Shown here piece after piece: positions 6,789 through 9,997 of a stretch of DNA of 9,997 nt. Source of the DNA: Chroococcopsis sp964623815 (GTDB lineage Bacteria; Cyanobacteriota; Cyanobacteriia; Cyanobacteriales; Microcystaceae); assembly GCA_964623815.1 (NCBI GenBank), contig CAZUVR010000105.1, positions 1 through 9,997 of the forward strand. The letters are read 5' to 3'. The position numbers and the translations under genes are program-made. Position 1 is the first letter of the stretch, and every line of letters begins with the position of its first letter. A model generated the notes under the pieces. The model was given only the letters and a program-made list of their open reading frames with translations, was not told the origin of the DNA and did not search any database.

Positions 6789-7061
6789 ATGAAGAACATT
6801 TGTATTTTAGATAGTGTTGCCTTAACTCTTCCGGTTGATAAAGAGAGATTAACTTTAGTTGAGCCAGAATACCAGTCCATAGAAAGTTTACCTTCGGGAC
6901 AAGTCGGGACGATAGTGGAAATATATCAAGATAATAACGAGCAACAATATTTAGTGGAATTCTCAGATAATCAAGGGCGAGAATACGCGATGGCTATTTT
7001 AAAGGAAGCAGAATTATTAGTTTTACATTTTGAAGTTCAACTCGCTAGTGCGAGGGGCTGA
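6789..7061 (+). CDS. DUF4926 domain protein
   Basis: A 90-residue soluble protein matching the small DUF4926 beta-barrel family by eye. The conserved pattern is a 'D-x-VALT' strand near the start (DSVALTLPVD), then GQVGTIVEIYQDN (50s), YLVEFSDNQGRE, and a closing AMAILKEAELLVL. Members are about 60-90 residues and of unknown function. In cyanobacteria they often sit beside a DUF6883 gene, which is missing here; that association is from memory. It follows a 29-residue SD-led ORF by 9 bp and is probably co-transcribed with it. Both neighbouring gaps are long. Confidence 0.75.
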   Translation: MKNICILDSVALTLPVDKERLTLVEPEYQSIESLPSGQVGTIVEIYQDNNEQQYLVEFSDNQGREYAMAILKEAELLVLHFEVQLASARG

Positions 7062-7121
7062 AAATGGGGATAACCCAAAACTAGAAAAACTTTTTTGTTA
7101 GTAATAAATTGGGAGAAAAAA

Positions 7122-7144
7122 GGGTGTATATAATTTATACAACC
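7122..7144. repeat. Palindromic hairpin / possible operator
   Basis: GGGTGTATA (7122-7130) and TATACAACC (7136-7144) form a 9-bp stem with one G-U pair and a 5-nt AT loop. It lies downstream of the DUF4926 stop. No T tract follows, so a terminator is unlikely; it could bind a dimeric regulator. Confidence 0.35.
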
Positions 7145-7298
7145 TTGAAGACTAGAGACTATTTGATTATTATTTTAAACGCCAATTGTTTTTTATTGAA
7201 CAGATAGTTGAAATAAGTGCTAAGTTAGCAACGCGCTGACCCACCATTCGTGTCCACTAATCCGACCGACGAGTGTCGAGGAATTACTTATAGTAACC

Positions 7299-7357
7299 GA
7301 TCGCGTTAAGCTAGATCACATCGAAAGCCAGTACCATTTAGTATCGTCTAACGGATC
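7299..7357 (+). promoter_or_regulatory. Inverted repeat upstream of the antitoxin
   Basis: GATCGCGTTA (7299-7308) and TAACGGATC (7349-7357) are inverse of each other apart from one extra base, 40 bp apart, with the second arm touching the ATG at 7358. Toxin-antitoxin operons are usually repressed by their own products at such sites, so this may be an operator. The match is short and could be chance. Confidence 0.22.
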
Positions 7358-7552
7358 ATGACAATTAAAGAACAACTGTTACAAGAAATTGACAAAACAC
7401 CAGAACCTCTGTTAGAAGAAGTGTTGGATTTTTTGCAGTTCTTACAGAATAAGCACCGGCAAGACAAGTTAGAAATAACTTTCCTGAGTGAATTATCACT
7501 ACAAAAAGATTGGCTAAAACCGGAAGAAGAAGAAGCGTGGCAGAATTTGTAA
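7358..7552 (+). CDS. DUF2281/VapB-like antitoxin
   Basis: A 64-residue protein that looks like a complete antitoxin of the DUF2281-type. The N-terminal TIKEQLLQEIDKTPEPLLEE and LDFLQFLQNK form the usual amphipathic helices, and the acidic C-terminal tail ends DWLKPEEEEAWQNL, the part that would wrap around the toxin. It overlaps the following MazF-like frame by 16 bp with a GTG start, a classic translationally coupled layout. Because that toxin is truncated, this antitoxin has probably lost its local partner and may be drifting or may neutralise a related toxin elsewhere in the genome. Confidence 0.78.
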   Translation: MTIKEQLLQEIDKTPEPLLEEVLDFLQFLQNKHRQDKLEITFLSELSLQKDWLKPEEEEAWQNL

Positions 7553-7698
7553 AGGGTGATGTCGTTATTGTCCCATTTCCCTTTTCTGACTTAACCGGAA
7601 CTAAACGCAGGCAGGCTTTAGTTGTTGCCAACCCTCAAGGAAATGATCCGATCCTCTTTCCTCTTTCCTCTTTACTAAGATTAGTAATTATTACTTGA
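7537..7698 (+). pseudogene. Truncated MazF/PemK-like toxin
   Basis: Starting at a GTG (7537) inside the antitoxin's end, the frame encodes VAEFVKGDVVIVPFPFSDLT followed by GTKRRQALVVANPQGND. That is the conserved N-terminal third of PemK/MazF-type endoribonuclease toxins, which are normally about 110-120 residues. After this the sequence becomes unrelated (FPLSSLLRLVIIT) and stops at 7698, for 53 residues in all. The break coincides with three tandem copies of a 7-bp unit (7654-7674). The catalytic residues in the lost part are absent, so it should be inactive. An upstream in-frame TTG at 7510 exists, but the GTG fits the family start. Confidence 0.75.
7654..7674 (+). repeat. Tandem 7-bp repeat at the toxin breakpoint
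   Basis: CTCTTTC, CTCTTTC and CTCTTTA occur head to tail exactly where MazF homology ends. Recombination or slippage at this repeat may have caused the truncation. Confidence 0.6.
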
Positions 7699-7792
7699 AT
7701 ATAACTTATTAGCTGAGTTAAGATTTAACTATAAATAGCTGTTAAGGGAATAGTCACAAACTTAGTTAAATATTTAGATACATTACTAAACA

Positions 7793-8500
7793 ATGTATGC
7801 AATTAAGCTTTATTTTTTATTGTTAAGTGAATCTAAGAGACAAAAACAAATCAAACCTATGATGACAATTAATTTAGTTTTTGCTTGTCAGCCAATAGCG
7901 GAATTAGTATTATTATTCGCTTGGCCGCTTTCATCGCTGTTAGGGGTAATTTTTTTAAAATGCTTATGGTTTAGTAAAATTAGTTTTAAAAAAGGTTTCT
8001 CTTTTCACTCATCATTTGAGGCGATGTTTATCGCTAATATAGCCACTACTATAATAGCAGTAATACTTTGTCTAATATTTATAGCTCCTTCATTAATACT
8101 ATTTTTTTTAATTATTTTTGTTATCCTTTGTCATCGTCCAGCAGTAAGGCTTTATGAAATTTCTCCTTGGCCAATTCATCCACTACTTACAGAAATATTA
8201 ATGGTAATACTTTTATTTTTTTCTCTTTTCTTTTTGGGTATTGCTAAGGAGTTAGGAGTGTCATCAATCAATTATTGGCTTGCTAAATTAGCGTATATAT
8301 ATTGTGGTTTGGCAGTCAGCTTTTTCTTAACAGCATTATGGGAAGAATTTATTGTAGGTTCTATTCTAGAAAGCTCTTTTTTACCAGAAGTTTTGACAAT
8401 GAATCTTTACATCATGCTTTTTGTTTGGGGAATTTCGGCTATTTCGGTATTAACAGGATTTTATAGCAACTGGGTAAGGATTCAGGTCTGGGGGTATTGA
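7793..8500 (+). CDS. Multi-pass membrane protein, unknown family
   Basis: The open frame encodes 235 residues, very hydrophobic. Membrane segments are visible near residues 27-58, 76-96, 98-113, 133-152, 161-184 and 203-222, so five or six helices in the inner membrane. I do not recognise the family. The first 22 residues are charged and unlike a membrane start; the Met-Met pair at residues 23-24 (7859) is a likely alternative start, beginning MMTINLVFACQPIAEL. The gene is AT-rich like its surroundings. It ends in NWVRIQVWGY only about 34 bp before the IS66 transposase start, so its true C-terminus may have been cut by that insertion. No partner gene is evident. Confidence 0.6.
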   Translation: MYAIKLYFLLLSESKRQKQIKPMMTINLVFACQPIAELVLLFAWPLSSLLGVIFLKCLWFSKISFKKGFSFHSSFEAMFIANIATTIIAVILCLIFIAPSLILFFLIIFVILCHRPAVRLYEISPWPIHPLLTEILMVILLFFSLFFLGIAKELGVSSINYWLAKLAYIYCGLAVSFFLTALWEEFIVGSILESSFLPEVLTMNLYIMLFVWGISAISVLTGFYSNWVRIQVWGY

Positions 8501-9941
8501 CAAGTGTGACATCCTCGGAACAGGATCAAAAATATGGAAAAAGACCTGCCTCTAAAACTAGACCGTGAAATCCTTGGACAGTTGGCCACCGAACAACTGG
8601 TGGACATTATTATAGAGCAGGCGCTAGCTATAGAGCAGCTAAAATCCAGATGGGGTAGAACTAGAACAAGAGGTAGAAAAACTCAAGGTTAGTAGAGATT
8701 TAGACAGCCAAACATCATCGAAACCCCCAGCGGGAGATGTCCTCAAAAAATCAGAGAAAAAACAGGAGGATAAACCCAGCGGGAGTGAGGCGACAAAACG
8801 GAAACCAGGAGGACAACCAGGGCATCCTGGAAAAACGAGAAAGGGGTTTAGTAGAGTAGATAGGTTTGAGATTTTACGACCTCAAGTGTGCAGTTGCTGT
8901 GGTCAAAGGGAATTTTCTGCCGAACCGATCAAAATTGAAACACAGCAAGTAGCACAGTTGGTGGAGAAGCCCATCGAAATCGTAGAATATCAAAGATATA
9001 CGTGTATTTGCCGCCAGTGTGGGGAAACACAAACAGCAGACTGGTCAGCCGCTCTAGTTCCGGGACAAGACCTAGGAATTAGGCTGCAAGCTTTTTTGGG
9101 ATGGATAAATAATTACGGGCATTTACCTTATGAAAAGCAACAAGAACTGTTGTGGGAACTGGGTAAAGTAGAAATCGGGGTGGGAACTATAGTAAACACA
9201 AACGAACGAATAGATAGTGCAGTAGCTCAAAGTATTAACCTACTCAAAGAGTGGATACAACAAACGCAGCCAAATATCCATGCAGATGAAACTCCTTGGA
9301 TAGTCAAAGGGGTAAAAGAATGGTTATGGATTTTTGCCAATACTGACTTCGCCTTGTTTCATGCGGCCGATACTCGTTCTCGTGCCGAATTAGAATCTAT
9401 CTTGGGTTCAAGTTATGACGCTGTACTAAGTTCCGATGACTATAGCGCTTATAATGGGTATGATGTCAAAGCCCAACAAAAATGTCTGGCGCATTTACGC
9501 CGTCATTGCAAGAAGCTCATCAAACTTCCAGGCTTAAATAACCAAGAAATTGGCTTAAAATTTATCAACTTGATAGATGAAGCCTTTGAAAACTATGCCT
9601 TATTCCAACAAACACAAAACCTTTTAGGATTCTTGAGTTGGGCTTCTGAATTTAAAGCAAAAGTCGAGTCCTCCATCAGTGAATGGATTGGTAAAGCAGG
9701 ACGAGAAGCTGGTAAGCTTTTGCGATCGTTACAACAGAAAGCTCATCAGTGGTGGTATTTTTTAGACCACCCAGAGATACCACCCGATAATAATTTAGCA
9801 GAACGAACGTTACGTTTAGCAGTAACAAAAAGAAAAGTCAGTGGAGGTTCCCGCTCTATGGACCGATTCCAAGATACTGCCAATTTATTGACGGTGATAC
9901 AAACTTGTCGTCGTCAAGGACGTTCGGTAATGGACTTTTTT
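8501..9941 (+). mobile_element. IS66-family insertion sequence (broken)
   Basis: The element carries one transposase of the IS66 type and no accessory tnpA or tnpB. The left end is not resolved: I found no clear terminal inverted repeat between 8501 and 8533, only a short ATCCT...AGGAT hairpin. The right end appears lost, because the transposase is cut near 9941. Boundaries are therefore approximate. Confidence 0.6.
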
Positions 9942-9986
9942 GGGGACTGTAAAATAATTTGTGTCAAGGTAAAAAGTCCACCATAA
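8534..9986 (+). pseudogene. tnpC: IS66-family transposase, frameshifted and C-terminally altered
   Basis: The ATG at 8534 begins MEKDLPLKLDREILGQLATE, the usual start for this family, and runs in frame to a TAG at 8690. Homology moves to the +1 frame at a GGGG run (8652-8655), consistent with one extra G. It then continues with the KPPSGD and KPGGQPGHPGK motifs (8718-8835), a CxxC...CxxC zinc-binding pair, HADETPW (first Asp at 9285), SSDDYSAYN (second Asp near 9435-9438) and NNLAERTLR (Glu at 9801-9803), so the DDE triad is present. The last residues DCKIICVKVKSPP are unlike the family's normal end. With a frameshift and a replaced tail it should be inactive. Confidence 0.85.
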
Positions 9987-9997
9987 AATACTAAGAA
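9942..9997. mobile_element. Possible terminus of a second insertion sequence inside the IS66 element
   Basis: From GGGGACTGTAAAATAATT onward the sequence no longer matches IS66 tnpC. The form GGGGACTGTAAA...TTGTGT resembles IS256-type terminal repeats as I remember them. The window ends before any second transposase. A 10-bp inverse pair, TGGACTTTTT (9931-9940) and AAAAAGTCCA (9971-9980), spans the junction. Confidence 0.35.

Noticed and set aside
8886..9986. GTG at 8886 as the true transposase start
   Set aside because: Typical IS66 sequence continues upstream in the same frame to about 8655 and, across the frameshift, to the ATG at 8534; 8886 is internal to the zinc-binding region.
1..9997. 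CRISPR array, tRNA, rRNA or full HIP1 (GCGATCGC) sites
   Set aside because: No regularly spaced repeats and no tRNA-like or rRNA sequence seen. Only partial HIP1 cores (CGATCG) were found, so HIP1 adds little to the cyanobacterial assignment.

Overview
This looks like a piece of a cyanobacterial chromosome. The reasons are a PEP-CTERM surface protein of a type common in bloom-forming cyanobacteria, an MscS channel with a fused cyclic-nucleotide-binding-like domain, several small antitoxin-like proteins of cyanobacterial flavour, an IS66-type transposase, scattered CGATCG cores and mostly AT-rich composition. A unicellular, IS-rich genus such as Microcystis, Crocosphaera or Cyanothece would fit, but the sequence alone does not fix the genus.

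Layout. Positions 1-93 hold the tail of an unidentified + strand gene, closed by a strong hairpin-plus-T-tract terminator (105-145). A possible 52-residue minus-strand ORF (159-317) and a PEP-CTERM protein on the minus strand (382-1302) follow. From 1303 to about 1620 there is no convincing gene. At 1621-1863 a + strand remnant of a VapB-like antitoxin meets, tail to tail, a 100-residue antitoxin-like protein on the minus strand (1852-2154). Next comes a + strand stand-alone PD-(D/E)XK exonuclease resembling MGME1 (2333-2989), followed by a 21-codon ORF with a strong Shine-Dalgarno sequence. A secreted DUF1254/DUF1214 protein (3334-4860) is clearly more GC-rich than everything around it and was probably acquired. 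An MscS channel with a C-terminal cNMP-like domain lies on the minus strand (4978-6369) and is bracketed by copies of a 12-17 bp repeat.

The right third is AT-rich and damaged. It has a 29-residue SD-led ORF and a DUF4926 protein (6690-7061) as a small operon, an intact DUF2281-type antitoxin overlapping a truncated MazF-like toxin (7358-7698), a multi-pass membrane protein (7793-8500), and an IS66 transposase with a +1 frameshift whose C-terminus appears to be replaced by the end of another element (8534-9997).

How the parts work together. This is accessory DNA rather than one pathway: isolated genes, at least two broken toxin-antitoxin loci, mobile-element debris and one gene of foreign composition. 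I did not find a convincing new multi-gene system. The best leads are the MGME1-like nuclease with its micro-ORF, the repeat-bracketed mscS unit, and the GC-rich DUF1254 insertion.
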